Shown: in pieces, positions 13,979 through 22,406 of the stretch
Layout of the letters: every line of letters starts with the position of its first letter
How positions within the stretch are numbered: the stretch's first letter is position 1
Origin: Negativicutes bacterium
Lineage (GTDB): Bacteria > Bacillota_C > Negativicutes > Sporomusales_B > JARLHX01
DNA length: 40,980 nt
Reading direction: 5' to 3'
Assembly: GCA_031292015.1 (NCBI GenBank)
Contig: JARLHY010000208.1
Location: forward strand, 1 to 40,980
Notes under the pieces: generated by a model
Told to the model about the DNA's origin: nothing
The model's input: only the letters and a program-made list of their open reading frames with translations
Databases searched by the model: none
Position numbers and translations under genes: made by a program

Positions 13979-14009
13979 GACAAAAAGCACTCCAGGAGTG
14001 CTTTTTGTC
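13979..14009 (+). terminator. Terminator after the second small paralog
   Basis: GACAAAAAGCACTCC / GGAGTGCTTTTTGTC, a near copy of the terminator at 13569 with longer A/T arms. It may serve both directions. Confidence 0.8.
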
Positions 14010-14397
14010 TTCACCACAAGATATTGATGTCCGTTAATACGGAACAACCGCATATAGTGTTATTTGATACATGCTTTATAACTACGTTAGTAGTATAAAC
14101 TATCACGTTCTACACTCAGCTCGACATTCACCTCACTTTTTCGATTAAATTCGACAGCGAGCCCGACCTAGTTCTGTCCAGCCCCTTCATTTTCGTTGAT
14201 CATTATTGTCCTTTTGAGCCCAGTTTTGCTTTAAGCCGATAGTATCACCAGGCATAAAGCCACTGGTATAGCGAATCTTACGGTAAATGTTTATATTAAT
14301 TAACATGCTATCATATAAAACACCTAAAACTATCGAATCCTCGCAAAATCAATCTAGTTTGCAATAATATAATTCTCGGACGTAATTATCGGTAAAT
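14010..14397. other. AT-rich gene-free stretch
   Basis: About 390 bp between convergent transcription units. I see no coding frame, RNA gene or clear repeat in it. Confidence 0.6.
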
Positions 14398-14399
14398 TG

Positions 14400-14424
14400 G
14401 GGGCGTCAGCATTGCCGACGCCCC
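14400..14424 (-). terminator. Terminator of the molybdopterin reductase operon
   Basis: GGGGCGTC-loop-GACGCCCC, 9 bp beyond the stop of the NrfD-type gene. Leftward it is followed by a short AATTT rather than a long T run. Confidence 0.65.
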
Positions 14425-14432
14425 TTTCAGTG

Positions 14433-15443
14433 TCAATTTCCAATGAAGATTTGTCCGGCATACAGCAGATAGAACCGCAGCAGCACAACGCCAACCAGAA
14501 CAAAGGCAGAGTTCATCACCAGAGCGCTGATCGGCAGACTGCCGGAAGAAGCCATGCTTCCTCCGCCCCCCGCCGTCAGCGTCGCCGTCTTGCCGGCCTG
14601 CTCGAAACGATGCAGGGCTGTAAAGGCCATGATGATAGGCAAAATCAGCCCAATCCCCACGACACCGATCCAGAAGACCTGCGCCCAGACGCCGGTGCTC
14701 AGCGCCTGCCGGGCGACAATGGCGTAGCTGCCTCCCATGTTGACCAGCCCAACGAACAGGATAAACAGGACGAACAACTCGCTGGGAATCAGCTTCATGT
14801 CCAGAGTCAGCAAATACCTGAGGTTCCGCTCTCCCACCGAACTTCGGAAGAACAGGACTCCGGCCACGATATTGGCCGCCACGCCTGCCGACATGCCGGA
14901 GATCAGGAATAGCAGCGGCAGCACCGCTATATTGAGCAGAGGCTTGGCGACAAGCACCGACAGCAGAAAACCGGTGTACACCGCAATCGATACCGCCGAC
15001 AGGCCCATAAGGAAGTCCAGCGCCAGGCCCGCCCCCTCACCCGCCTCGGCCAGCGGCAGCAGCTGCTTCATCATACGCCCGGCCTCTTCTTTGAAGACAA
15101 TAAGGAAAAACAGCATGGACAGGGCCGTGTAGGCCATCAGCAGGATTACGCCGATGGACATCACTGAAGTCAACTGGAAGTGGATCATGAGCAGGTAAAA
15201 GGAGAAGGGTTTGCCGAGATCAAGGACCAGCAGCCCCTGACCGACCATGATCGCCAGTGGGGCAATGATCGCCCCCGCTTTGACCAGTCCGTCGCGCCAC
15301 TGACCCTGCCCGGCCGACCGTTTGATCAGCAGGGCCGAGATAAGCGCTCCGGCGCTCAGGCCGGCGATAAACAGGTAAAACGCGATCGGCCAGCCCCATT
15401 GGACTTCCTGGTACTGGGCAAGACTGCCCCATATCTGATCCAT
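14433..15443 (-). CDS. NrfD/PsrC-type quinone-interacting membrane subunit
   Basis: 336 aa with eight or nine hydrophobic segments, beginning VQWGWPIAFYLFIAGLSAGA as NrfD/PsrC/PhsC proteins do. Further landmarks are LVLDLGKPFSFY and the SGMSAGVAAN segment. It anchors the catalytic and ferredoxin subunits and takes electrons from menaquinol. Its ATG overlaps the stop of the ferredoxin gene (TAATG), so the two are translationally coupled. Last gene of the operon. Confidence 0.9.
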   Translation of the reverse strand: MDQIWGSLAQYQEVQWGWPIAFYLFIAGLSAGALISALLIKRSAGQGQWRDGLVKAGAIIAPLAIMVGQGLLVLDLGKPFSFYLLMIHFQLTSVMSIGVILLMAYTALSMLFFLIVFKEEAGRMMKQLLPLAEAGEGAGLALDFLMGLSAVSIAVYTGFLLSVLVAKPLLNIAVLPLLFLISGMSAGVAANIVAGVLFFRSSVGERNLRYLLTLDMKLIPSELFVLFILFVGLVNMGGSYAIVARQALSTGVWAQVFWIGVVGIGLILPIIMAFTALHRFEQAGKTATLTAGGGGSMASSGSLPISALVMNSAFVLVGVVLLRFYLLYAGQIFIGN

Positions 15444-16015
15444 TATTGCCCACCTCCGCGCCAGTTTGGTATCGTGGCCAGTTTGGGGTTGGTTCCCAGA
15501 TGCTCTTTCGCCTTTACGGTATATTGTTTGGCTAAGGCGACGCGAATCTCACTGCCGGGATCGCTCAGATCCCCGAAGGTGAGGGCGCCGGTCGGGCAGG
15601 TCGACACACAGGCCGGTTTCTGCCCTTTGACAACCCTGTTTTCATAGCAGAAAGTACACTTGCTGGCACTACCGGTCACTGGGTGAATGAACCGGGCCTG
15701 ATACGGACAGGCGGTCACACAGTATTTGCAGCCGACACACTTGGCGGCGTCGACAAGATTCACACCCTCTTTGTTGGTATACGAGGCCCCGGTCGGACAC
15801 ACCGACACGCACGGGGCGTTGTCGCACATGACGCAGGACTGGCGGTGAAAATCCATCGTCAGGTTGGGATAATTGCCGCGCGGGCCTTCAATCCGGACCT
15901 GAAGCCGGTAAACCCCGTCAGGCACTTTATTCTCGGCGCGGCAGGCGACCGAGCAGGCCTGACAGCCGATGCAGCGGTTACTGTCATACAGCATGCCGTA
16001 ACGTTTCTCAGCCAT
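15443..16015 (-). CDS. Four-cluster ferredoxin electron-transfer subunit (PsrB/PhsB type)
   Basis: 190 aa. Cysteine groups at CIGCQACSVAC, CVMCDNAPCVSVCPTGA, CVGCKYCVTACPYQA and CTFCYENR...CVSTCPTGAL supply ligands for four [4Fe-4S] clusters, the standard arrangement in DMSO-reductase-family beta subunits. It passes electrons between the NrfD subunit and the molybdopterin subunit. It has no signal peptide and would be carried out with the Tat substrate. GGGAGG precedes the ATG; it starts 10 bp after the catalytic gene. Confidence 0.93.
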   Translation of the reverse strand: MAEKRYGMLYDSNRCIGCQACSVACRAENKVPDGVYRLQVRIEGPRGNYPNLTMDFHRQSCVMCDNAPCVSVCPTGASYTNKEGVNLVDAAKCVGCKYCVTACPYQARFIHPVTGSASKCTFCYENRVVKGQKPACVSTCPTGALTFGDLSDPGSEIRVALAKQYTVKAKEHLGTNPKLATIPNWRGGGQ

Positions 16016-16025
16016 AGTATCCTCC

Positions 16026-18329
16026 CTACACCTTTCTGATTTCGATACCGGCGGTATGCACCACGGTGGCGCAGACCGGGGCGAACTCCGTCGGGGTCAT
16101 CATATTGGCGTTGGTACCCTGCTTGTAGGCCCTTTTCAGTCCCGGCGACAGCCGCCCGAAGCCGAAGTAGGTAAAAGCAGTATCCGGGCGTATTCCCTTG
16201 CTCACCAGGACTTTGGCCGGCTGCTTGCCCCAGGCCGAAGTCACCTCGACGCTGGCTCCGTCTGTCAGCCCCAGCCTGGCCGCCGTATCCGGGTTGACCC
16301 ACAGCCGGTTCGCCGGCATCAGCGAATAAAGCCAGGGAACGTTGTGGGTGTGGGCGTTGGTATGAATGGCCGCTTTGCCTTGGATGAAGTACAGCTGACC
16401 GCCATCGGCCAGCTTGACCGGCCGGTAGACAGGCACGCCGCGGCCGAACAGTTCCTGGGCCTCGTGGGACAACAGCTCGATCTTTTTGCTGTGCGTCTTC
16501 AGGCTGGTGAACGGCTTGTCGATGATCCCCTGCTCATTCACCGCGCTTTGGGCCTCCGGAAACATTTTGACGAAATCGGCCACCGACGCTTTGTCCCTGA
16601 GCAGCAGCGGTTTCAGGCCGAAATTGACGAAGCCTTTTTCCTTGGCTGTCTTCAGCAGGTCTTCCCGCCCCCCCATCTGGGCGAAGCGGATTTCTTCGAT
16701 ATCCTTGTAGGGGAAATATGCCCCCAGCCCCATCTTCTCGCCCAGTTCCTTGAATATCTGCCAATGCGGCCGGGTGTCGGCCACAGGTTTTACCACCTGC
16801 TGACGCAGCGTATAGACCGGGGCGGCCCCGCTGGCGTTGTTGAAACCCTCGTCCCGCTCCAGGAAACTGCTTTCCGGCAGAATGACGTCGGCGTACCAAG
16901 CCGTATCGCTCATATTGATATCGCTGACCACCAAGAGATCCAGCTTCTTCAGCGCCTCGATCACCCGGGTGGTATTGGACTGGCTGATGACAGGATTGTA
17001 GCGGAATACGAACCAGCCTTTGATCGGATAGGGCTTTTCAGTCAGCACAGCTTCAGGAACGATGTGGACGACGCCGTCCGACGCCGGCACCATGAAGTTG
17101 GGATCGCCCTTGACCTGGGCCCCGTCAACTCTCGCTTTGCCGGGCTTTGGAAACGGCGGTGTCTTGAGGCCGGCGATGCCTGGAATCACCTCGCGGCCCA
17201 CCAGGCTGTTGATGACAGGCGCCGATTTCACCATGAAGATGCCGCCCGGAACCTCGAAGCTGCCCAGTAGCATGGTGGCGATGATCGTGGCCCGTCGCAG
17301 CTCAAATTCCTCCGGCGAAAAGGTGGTCCGCCAGCCCCAGTCGATCACCGCCCGGGGTTTTGCCGCCGCCATTTCTTTGGCGATCTTTTCGATATCGGCG
17401 GCCTTTATGCCGGTCTCCCCTTCGGCCCAGACCGGAGTCGCCGGGGCGACCGCTTCCTTCACCGCGTCGAACCCCTCGGTGTATTTGTCGACAAACTCCT
17501 TGTCGTATAAATTGTCGCGGATGAGGACATGGGTGATCGCCAGCACCAGGGCAAGGTCGGTGCCGGGTTTGACCGGGTACCACTCGTGGGCCTTGGCGGC
17601 GGTCACCGAAAACCGCGGATCCACCGACACCAGTTTGCCGCCTTTGGCTATCGCGTTCATGACGCCGCGGGCCTGGGCAACATTGATGCCTTCGAAATAA
17701 CTGCGGCCGAGGCTCAGCAGATACTTGACATTGCCGTAGTCGATAGCCAGCGCCGGCGTGCCGAAAGTCGCCTCCTGGGCCACCGTGCGGGCGATCGGGC
17801 AGGTCGACTCGTGGGTAAAAGTATTAGGTGAACCGTAGGCTCTGGCCAGAGTGTCCATATAGGCCTTGTGGGGACCGCCCCGGCAGGCGAAAGCCATCGC
17901 TTCGGGTCCGTGCTGAACCTTGATGGCGGCCATTTTCTCGGCGATGTAGCTGTAAGCCTCATCCCAGCCGACTTCCCGCCATTTTCCTTCCCCTCGCTCG
18001 CCGGCCCGGATCAGGGGTTTGGTAACTCGCTGCTCGTCATAGAGCTGGGAGACCGAAGCCCCGCCCCGGGCGCACACCGTCCCGCCGGTGGCCGCCCAGT
18101 CAGGGTTGCCGCTGACAAGAACGGCCTTGCCGTTCACGACTTTGGCCTGGATCGGGCAGCGGGATGTACACATTTCACAGTAGCTGCGAACATAGGCGAC
18201 GTTTTCTTCGGAAGCTGCGTCAGTGACCACCGACGTCATTTTGGAGGCGCCGCAGCCGGAAATCATCACCGTAGCGGCTGTTGCTCCGGACAGCTTCAAA
18301 AAGGTTCTGCGGCTAAGTTTTTTCCCCAT
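16026..18329 (-). CDS. Molybdopterin oxidoreductase catalytic subunit, polysulfide/thiosulfate reductase type
   Basis: 767 aa from the ATG at 18329 (GGGGGAGG 5 bases upstream; a TTG seven codons earlier is less likely). Twin-arginine signal SRRTFLK (6-12) is followed by a lipobox-like ISGC (Cys26), so it may be a Tat lipoprotein. The [4Fe-4S] ligands are Cys51, 54, 58 and 86. THESTCPIAR places Cys177 as the molybdenum ligand, as in PsrA/PhsA. The C-terminal part has the usual bis-MGD-binding repeats (AKGGKLVSVDPRFS, LFGRGVPVY, TNAHTHNVPWL). Companion ferredoxin, NrfD and rhodanese genes favour polysulfide, thiosulfate or sulfur as substrate; arsenate or tetrathionate cannot be excluded. Confidence 0.9.
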   Translation of the reverse strand: MGKKLSRRTFLKLSGATAATVMISGCGASKMTSVVTDAASEENVAYVRSYCEMCTSRCPIQAKVVNGKAVLVSGNPDWAATGGTVCARGGASVSQLYDEQRVTKPLIRAGERGEGKWREVGWDEAYSYIAEKMAAIKVQHGPEAMAFACRGGPHKAYMDTLARAYGSPNTFTHESTCPIARTVAQEATFGTPALAIDYGNVKYLLSLGRSYFEGINVAQARGVMNAIAKGGKLVSVDPRFSVTAAKAHEWYPVKPGTDLALVLAITHVLIRDNLYDKEFVDKYTEGFDAVKEAVAPATPVWAEGETGIKAADIEKIAKEMAAAKPRAVIDWGWRTTFSPEEFELRRATIIATMLLGSFEVPGGIFMVKSAPVINSLVGREVIPGIAGLKTPPFPKPGKARVDGAQVKGDPNFMVPASDGVVHIVPEAVLTEKPYPIKGWFVFRYNPVISQSNTTRVIEALKKLDLLVVSDINMSDTAWYADVILPESSFLERDEGFNNASGAAPVYTLRQQVVKPVADTRPHWQIFKELGEKMGLGAYFPYKDIEEIRFAQMGGREDLLKTAKEKGFVNFGLKPLLLRDKASVADFVKMFPEAQSAVNEQGIIDKPFTSLKTHSKKIELLSHEAQELFGRGVPVYRPVKLADGGQLYFIQGKAAIHTNAHTHNVPWLYSLMPANRLWVNPDTAARLGLTDGASVEVTSAWGKQPAKVLVSKGIRPDTAFTYFGFGRLSPGLKRAYKQGTNANMMTPTEFAPVCATVVHTAGIEIRKV

Positions 18330-18529
18330 GATCCTCCCCCTCATCTTCAAACCGGACTCGATTGCACCGAACTCTCAAAGCGGTATCCAGTATAGCATCC
18401 GTCATTCGAAATATTCGCTCTTTTCCTGCCCGCCCCCTCGTTGGGAGCAATCGATAATCATGATTGCCCGATAATGGCCGGTTATCAGGCACGGCAGGCA
18501 AAAGCGTCCCCGCTGATCCGCCCTGCCAG

Positions 18530-18559
18530 AAAAGGCCCTGCCAGACGGCAGGGCCTTTT
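18530..18559 (-). terminator. Terminator between rhodanese and reductase genes
   Basis: GGCCCTGCC and GGCAGGGCC around a 4-base loop, with A and T runs on both sides, 16 bp past the rhodanese stop. Strong in either direction, so the reductase genes probably also have their own promoter in 18330-18529. Confidence 0.85.
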
Positions 18560-18575
18560 CGCAACATGTCGGAAA

Positions 18576-19481
18576 CTACCGTTCGATGCTCAGGCCGCTG
18601 GTCTCGACACCGGCAAAGCCAGCCCGGATGGAAATGACGTCATAGCCTTCCGCTTTCAGCGGCAGCAGAGTCAGCGCGGCAGTTTGCCCGGTGTAGCAGT
18701 AGACCACAATGATCTTGTCCTTCGGCAGCGAAGCCGCCTTTTCCCTCAGCTCCGCCAACGGAATGCTTACCGCCCCCTGAACATGGCCTTTGGAATAATC
18801 GCTGCCGGCCCTCAGGTCTACAACAACGTAGTTATCCGGGCTTTCCTCCAGCAGTCCCTTAACGCTGGCGCCCTCCATAATCAGCGTCTTGGCCGTCATC
18901 TGCTTCGTCAGTGTTTCTAAGGTTTCGCCGATGCCCCTGCGAATCGCAGCAGCGGCAGAGTCATCCGGATAAACAACAGGCGTGGCCGGCGCAAAGACAC
19001 TGGCGTCGGTGTCGGTCGGGAAGCCCGCCTTTTCCACCGCGCCGTAGCCCCGCGACAGCGAATAAACCGTGTACCCCAGCGCTTTAAGCGGCGTCGAGAC
19101 CAAAGCCGACTGCTGGCCGCTGTAGCAGTAGAGCATGATGACCTTGTCACCTGGCAGTCTGTCCATCATGGCCGGCATTTGGGCAAAAGGAATGTTCACC
19201 GCGCCCTTGACATGGCCCTTGGCATAATCTTCCGGGGCCCGCAGGTCGACTACCAGATAATTCGCCGGATTGCCGGCAACCAATTCCCTGGCGGCGTCCG
19301 GAGCCAGCGGGAAATTCCTGGCTTTGACCAGCTCCACGATCTGGCTGAACCCCTCCCAGGCCGCCTGCCTGGTAAGGTCGGTCTTGTCGAAGTTTTGCTG
19401 GGGCAACGCCCAAGCAGTGCCGACAAAGCTGACCAGAAGCAAAACCACCAGTACCTGCAGAAAATAACGCGTTTTTCTCAT
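18576..19481 (-). CDS. Exported double-rhodanese sulfurtransferase
   Basis: 301 aa with an N-terminal signal (hydrophobic 7-21, AWA cleavage region near 23-25). Two rhodanese domains follow, each with the DLRxxxDYxKGHVxGAVxIP block and an active-site cysteine: Cys119 in YCYSGQQ and Cys262 in YCYTGQT. Both thiols are present, so both domains may carry persulfide. Outside the membrane it could hand sulfane sulfur to the molybdopterin reductase, in the manner of the Wolinella Sud protein. Start has AAAGGGAGG upstream. Follows the NapH-like gene by 42 bp. Confidence 0.9.
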   Translation of the reverse strand: MRKTRYFLQVLVVLLLVSFVGTAWALPQQNFDKTDLTRQAAWEGFSQIVELVKARNFPLAPDAARELVAGNPANYLVVDLRAPEDYAKGHVKGAVNIPFAQMPAMMDRLPGDKVIMLYCYSGQQSALVSTPLKALGYTVYSLSRGYGAVEKAGFPTDTDASVFAPATPVVYPDDSAAAAIRRGIGETLETLTKQMTAKTLIMEGASVKGLLEESPDNYVVVDLRAGSDYSKGHVQGAVSIPLAELREKAASLPKDKIIVVYCYTGQTAALTLLPLKAEGYDVISIRAGFAGVETSGLSIER

Positions 19482-19523
19482 AATCCACCCTCCCTTTGTT
19501 TGAATGAGTCACTTTCCGAACCT

Positions 19524-20201
19524 TTAAAAGGTTTCGCTCTTTTGGCCCTTTCGCGGAAATAAAGTACCCCCGCCCCTCGCGACGAAAGACAGCGCCTGTT
19601 TTGGGCAGGCATCCACGCAGATACCACATTTGATACAGTCTGGATGCGCAAAAAGCGCCCCGCTGCGCTGAGGCGAAAGCCCCATCGGACAGGTCCTTGC
19701 GCATACGCCGCACTGGACGCACTGCTTGCTTATCGCCAGCGGGTTCCTGCCTGAAGAAGCCCAGGCCGCCAAAGTACCCATGGGGCAGAAATTGCACCAG
19801 GTACGGGGGCTGTATACGACAGCCAGCAGCATTCCGATAATGGTTGTAATAAAGATGATCCGCAGGAAAACCAGCCCGATTTTCGCCGGAACAGGCCAGG
19901 CATAAACCATCTGCCAGCCGAACATCGCAAAAATAATACCAAGCATCAAAATCCTGAATCCTCTGGTTTTGGCCCAGCCTGGCACCGTCTTGCGTGAATT
20001 TACCCTGGCCAGTACCTGATCCCACAGGCTGCCCCGCGGGCAATACCTTCCGCACCATTCCCGTCCCCGGGAAAAAGCCATGACTACCGGCGCCAGCATG
20101 CAGAAAAGCGCCACCGACCCGATAACCGGAAACAGGAAAAAACCGACAGCCAGATAAATCCCAAGAACAAGATAACTGTAACTCTTCCAGTTCTTTGCCA
20201 T
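19524..20201 (-). CDS. NapH/YccM-like membrane ferredoxin
   Basis: 225 aa from the ATG at 20201, chosen because GAGGAAAAG lies directly before it; a GTG five codons earlier overlaps that site. Several transmembrane segments carry the NapH-type motifs CGRYCPRG and CNFCPMG. A C-terminal cytoplasmic part has two ferredoxin motifs (CVQCGVCARTCPMG and CIKCGICVDACPKQA). Such proteins move electrons between quinol and periplasmic partners. First gene of the sulfur operon, immediately behind a C/G-tract dyad and a TATAAT box shared with the yeeE operon. Confidence 0.85.
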   Translation of the reverse strand: MAKNWKSYSYLVLGIYLAVGFFLFPVIGSVALFCMLAPVVMAFSRGREWCGRYCPRGSLWDQVLARVNSRKTVPGWAKTRGFRILMLGIIFAMFGWQMVYAWPVPAKIGLVFLRIIFITTIIGMLLAVVYSPRTWCNFCPMGTLAAWASSGRNPLAISKQCVQCGVCARTCPMGLSPQRSGALFAHPDCIKCGICVDACPKQALSFVARGGGTLFPRKGQKSETF

Positions 20202-20224
20202 CTTTTCCTCATACACGCATTAGT

Positions 20225-20262
20225 CCCATCCCCTAGGGGAGGGGTTAATATGATTATATAAT
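20225..20262 (-). promoter_or_regulatory. Shared sulfur promoter module, copy 1 (C/G-tract dyad plus -10 block)
   Basis: Leftward TATAAT (20258-20253) lies in the 18-bp block TTAATATGATTATATAAT (plus strand, 20245-20262). The dyad CCCAT-CCCC-TA-GGGG-A-GGGG (20225-20244) follows it over the predicted start site. The same block with one change, and a similar CCCC/GGGG dyad, are found at 26458-26502. G-tract dyads of this kind are typical of CsoR/CstR-family operators, and CstR controls rhodanese and sulfur-transport genes. The assignment is inferred; no such regulator is in the window. Confidence 0.6.
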
Positions 20263-20305
20263 ACCTCCCGCAATTTGTATACCCAGGCGGCGAATTTTTA
20301 AAGAA

Positions 20306-20337
20306 AGCCGTCAATCCATTTTCACAGACCGACGGCT
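20306..20337 (-). terminator. Terminator of the DUF134-C_GCAxxG-MBL operon
   Basis: AGCCGTC and GACGGCT around an 18-base loop, followed leftward by TTCTTTAAAAATT, 33 bp past the MBL stop. Confidence 0.6.
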
Positions 20338-20370
20338 CTAAAGTCAAGGCGGCGATTCCCCTGCCCCAAA

Positions 20371-21204
20371 CTAAAATTCGACCGCAGCGCTTACAAAAGC
20401 CGGAATAAACCGGCTGCCAAACCTCCGGCTCAGTTCGGCCATCATCGAAAAGCCTGTGCAGTGGCCGGCAAAGACGAAGTCGGGCTGGAAGCTCTCCAGC
20501 GTGTCCAACGTTTTTGCCTGCTGCTCGGCGCCGACCGGACCAAGGTGGGTACCGCCGATCCAGCCGCACAGGCGCTTGGCCCCGGTCAGTTCCAGGCCGT
20601 AGCTGACGGTGTTGACCAGTCCGGAATGGGTGCAGCCGCCGATGACCACAAGGCCGTTGTCGCTGAGATAATACAGCGAGATATCATCGATAATCCGGTC
20701 CGGACAGTCGCCATCCCCACAGCAGGTGACCAATCGGGTGTCGCCGACCTCATAATCCGTCCTGCGGGGGATCTGTCCGCTGAACCAGAGGCCCGGGGCA
20801 ATCTGGCATGGCTCTTTTCCCAGGCGCCAGTCAACCCCTAGGGTGGTCAATTGTTCCTTGACATAGGGAATGCCGACAAAGTGGCGGCTGTCATTTGTCA
20901 CCGAAAACCGCGGCACGAAGATATCGCTATGGGCATAAAGCGGATAGGTTTTACGCCCATGCTGCAGCAAATGAAGCAAGCCGCCGCTGTGATCATAATG
21001 CCCGTGACTGAGCACCAGGGTGTCGATCTGGGCCGGTCGGACGCCCAGCAGGCCCAGATTATGGATCAACGCCGCCGTCTGCCCGGTGTCAAAAAGAATC
21101 TTTTCCGACTGGTGCTCCAGCAGCAGGGAAAATCCGTGTTCGCCTCGGAATGGGCTCCTCTGGTTGATCGGTACCGAGTTGTCCATAACAACAGTTGCTT
21201 TCAT
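20371..21204 (-). CDS. MBL-fold metallohydrolase (MJ0301/dihydropterin-synthase-like subgroup)
   Basis: 277 aa. The metal-binding motif SHGHYDHSGG is intact, with further ligands in GGCTHSGLVN and the C-terminal FAGHCTGF. FDTGQTAALIHNLGLLG and the overall order match the COG1237 subgroup, often annotated as 7,8-dihydropterin-6-methyl-aminobenzene-phosphate synthase-like. The true substrate in Firmicutes is not known. A CCGDGDCPD stretch adds three cysteines. Third gene of a leftward operon behind the DUF134 regulator and the C_GCAxxG_C_C protein, 55 bp after the latter. Confidence 0.82.
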   Translation of the reverse strand: MKATVVMDNSVPINQRSPFRGEHGFSLLLEHQSEKILFDTGQTAALIHNLGLLGVRPAQIDTLVLSHGHYDHSGGLLHLLQHGRKTYPLYAHSDIFVPRFSVTNDSRHFVGIPYVKEQLTTLGVDWRLGKEPCQIAPGLWFSGQIPRRTDYEVGDTRLVTCCGDGDCPDRIIDDISLYYLSDNGLVVIGGCTHSGLVNTVSYGLELTGAKRLCGWIGGTHLGPVGAEQQAKTLDTLESFQPDFVFAGHCTGFSMMAELSRRFGSRFIPAFVSAAVEF

Positions 21205-21259
21205 CCGGCCCGCCTCCTTGTTTCAAGTCCCTCAGTCCAGACAATGGCCTTTTCGCGTT

Positions 21260-21694
21260 TTACACAACGCCGCTTAGTTTCTTTTCTTCAATATATTCCA
21301 TCAGCAGTCCGGCAGTATTGCCGGTCAACTTCAGGCAATTTCGCAGATGATCCTTGGTTTCAAACGGATGCGGGTTCAGTATCCGGCAGCAAGAACCGCC
21401 AAAACGCTCACTGAAGCGGCGGTGAAATTCTTCACTGGCGCTGTACACCGCGTTTCTGCTCTGACTCTTGTCGGTTCGCCCCTGCAGCATTCCCAGCACC
21501 ATCACCGACCCGGCCAAAGCTCCGCACACGCAGCCGGCGTGGCCGATGCCGCCGCCGAAACCGCCGCCCATCTTCAGTGCCTCATCGCTTACATCGAGTT
21601 TCAACGCTTCCCGGAAGGCCCGCAGGATGGCTTCGGAGCAGTTGTATCCTTCCTTGAAATACTGGCCCGCCAGATTTTTGACCTCATCTGTCAT
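21260..21694 (-). CDS. C_GCAxxG_C_C family probable redox protein
   Basis: 144 aa from the ATG at 21694 (AGGGGG 8 bases upstream; the earlier ATG overlaps that site). The family motif is seen as GYNCSEA, then GHAGCVCGALAGSVM, then SCCRIL and RNCLKLTG, giving the spaced cysteines for which the family is named. Members are small soluble proteins thought to bind a redox centre; biochemical role is unknown. Sits between the DUF134 gene and the MBL gene. Confidence 0.85.
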   Translation of the reverse strand: MTDEVKNLAGQYFKEGYNCSEAILRAFREALKLDVSDEALKMGGGFGGGIGHAGCVCGALAGSVMVLGMLQGRTDKSQSRNAVYSASEEFHRRFSERFGGSCCRILNPHPFETKDHLRNCLKLTGNTAGLLMEYIEEKKLSGVV

Positions 21695-21732
21695 CACTCT
21701 TGCCCCCTTCATGGAATAAAGCCGGCTTAGCT

Positions 21733-22227
21733 TTAGGAATGATCATGCCCGCCGCAGCATCCGCCGCCGTGGCTTTCGTGCTCGCCGCCGCCGCACGCCG
21801 TTTTCCCGCCGCCCTCATCGATCTTGGATTTTTTCATCCCGCCGCACTGGGGACAGGCGATTTCGTAGCCATGTTTACCTCCGGCGGTACAGGGCGGCTC
21901 TTCCCACCTTTTTCCGCAGTCGCTGCACTCAAACACTCGATTTTTCATGTGATAGTTTCCCCCTTCTAATATGATCTGGTGGCCTTCCACCAGGGCTGTG
22001 GCCGCTTTGGATCTGGCCGACCGCAGAATCCGCTGAAAGGTCGCCCTTGACACGCCCATCGCCGCGGCGCACTCGACCTGTTCAAGACCGACGATGTCCT
22101 TCAGTCGTAGCGCTTCGATTTCTTCGAACAGAATCTTCACTGTAGCGGGATTGTCCTGATCTACAGGCAAAAATCGCCGGCAGCAGGGTACTTGCTCAAT
22201 CATCCCACAGCAACGTCTACGCGCCAT
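21733..22227 (-). CDS. DUF134 DNA-binding protein with Cys/His-rich tail
   Basis: 164 aa from the ATG at 22227, with GGAGG 7 bases upstream; a start ten codons earlier would lie inside the palindrome. Residues 1-95 are the DUF134 domain, MARRRCCGMI at the start and a sigma-70-region-4-like HTH (LEQVECAAAMGVSRATFQRIL). Residues about 98-135 carry two CxxC pairs (CSDCGKRW, CPQCGG), a probable zinc ribbon. The tail is Gly/His/Cys-rich (GGGEHESHGGGCCGGHDHS), likely metal-binding. Probably the regulator of its own operon, perhaps metal- or redox-responsive. Confidence 0.85.
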   Translation of the reverse strand: MARRRCCGMIEQVPCCRRFLPVDQDNPATVKILFEEIEALRLKDIVGLEQVECAAAMGVSRATFQRILRSARSKAATALVEGHQIILEGGNYHMKNRVFECSDCGKRWEEPPCTAGGKHGYEIACPQCGGMKKSKIDEGGGKTACGGGEHESHGGGCCGGHDHS

Positions 22228-22242
22228 TTTCAGTCCTCCATT

Positions 22243-22256
22243 TGAGCATATGCTCA
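22243..22256. promoter_or_regulatory. 14-bp perfect palindrome upstream of the DUF134 gene
   Basis: TGAGCATATGCTCA lies 15 bp before the DUF134 start codon, between it and AT-rich promoter DNA. Its position is right for an operator bound by the DUF134 protein itself. Inference from symmetry and place. Confidence 0.5.
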
Positions 22257-22337
22257 TTTATAGTATATTGCACTATGCCGGAATGTTCAACTACATACTG
22301 ATAAATTTTTCTTTAAGACGTTATATAGACACGAAAA

Positions 22338-22363
22338 GAAAAAACGCCGGATGGCGTTTTCTG
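22338..22363 (-). terminator. Terminator of the sulfite-oxidase-like gene
   Basis: AAAACGCC-GGAT-GGCGTTTT with a leftward T run (TTTTTTCTTTT), 44 bp past the stop. Confidence 0.8.
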
Positions 22364-22406
22364 TTTCAGCCGCTTCCCTCAGGCGCCGGCGGAACCACGA
22401 GTCCAG

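Noticed and set aside
16056..17270. 404-codon rightward open frame opposite the molybdopterin reductase
   Set aside because: Antisense to a gene with complete FeS, Mo-ligand and Tat motifs; no domain of its own.
20835..20843. CCCCTAGGG resembling the sulfur-operon dyad
   Set aside because: It is inside the MBL coding sequence, lacks the second pair of arms and the -10 block, so it is taken as chance.
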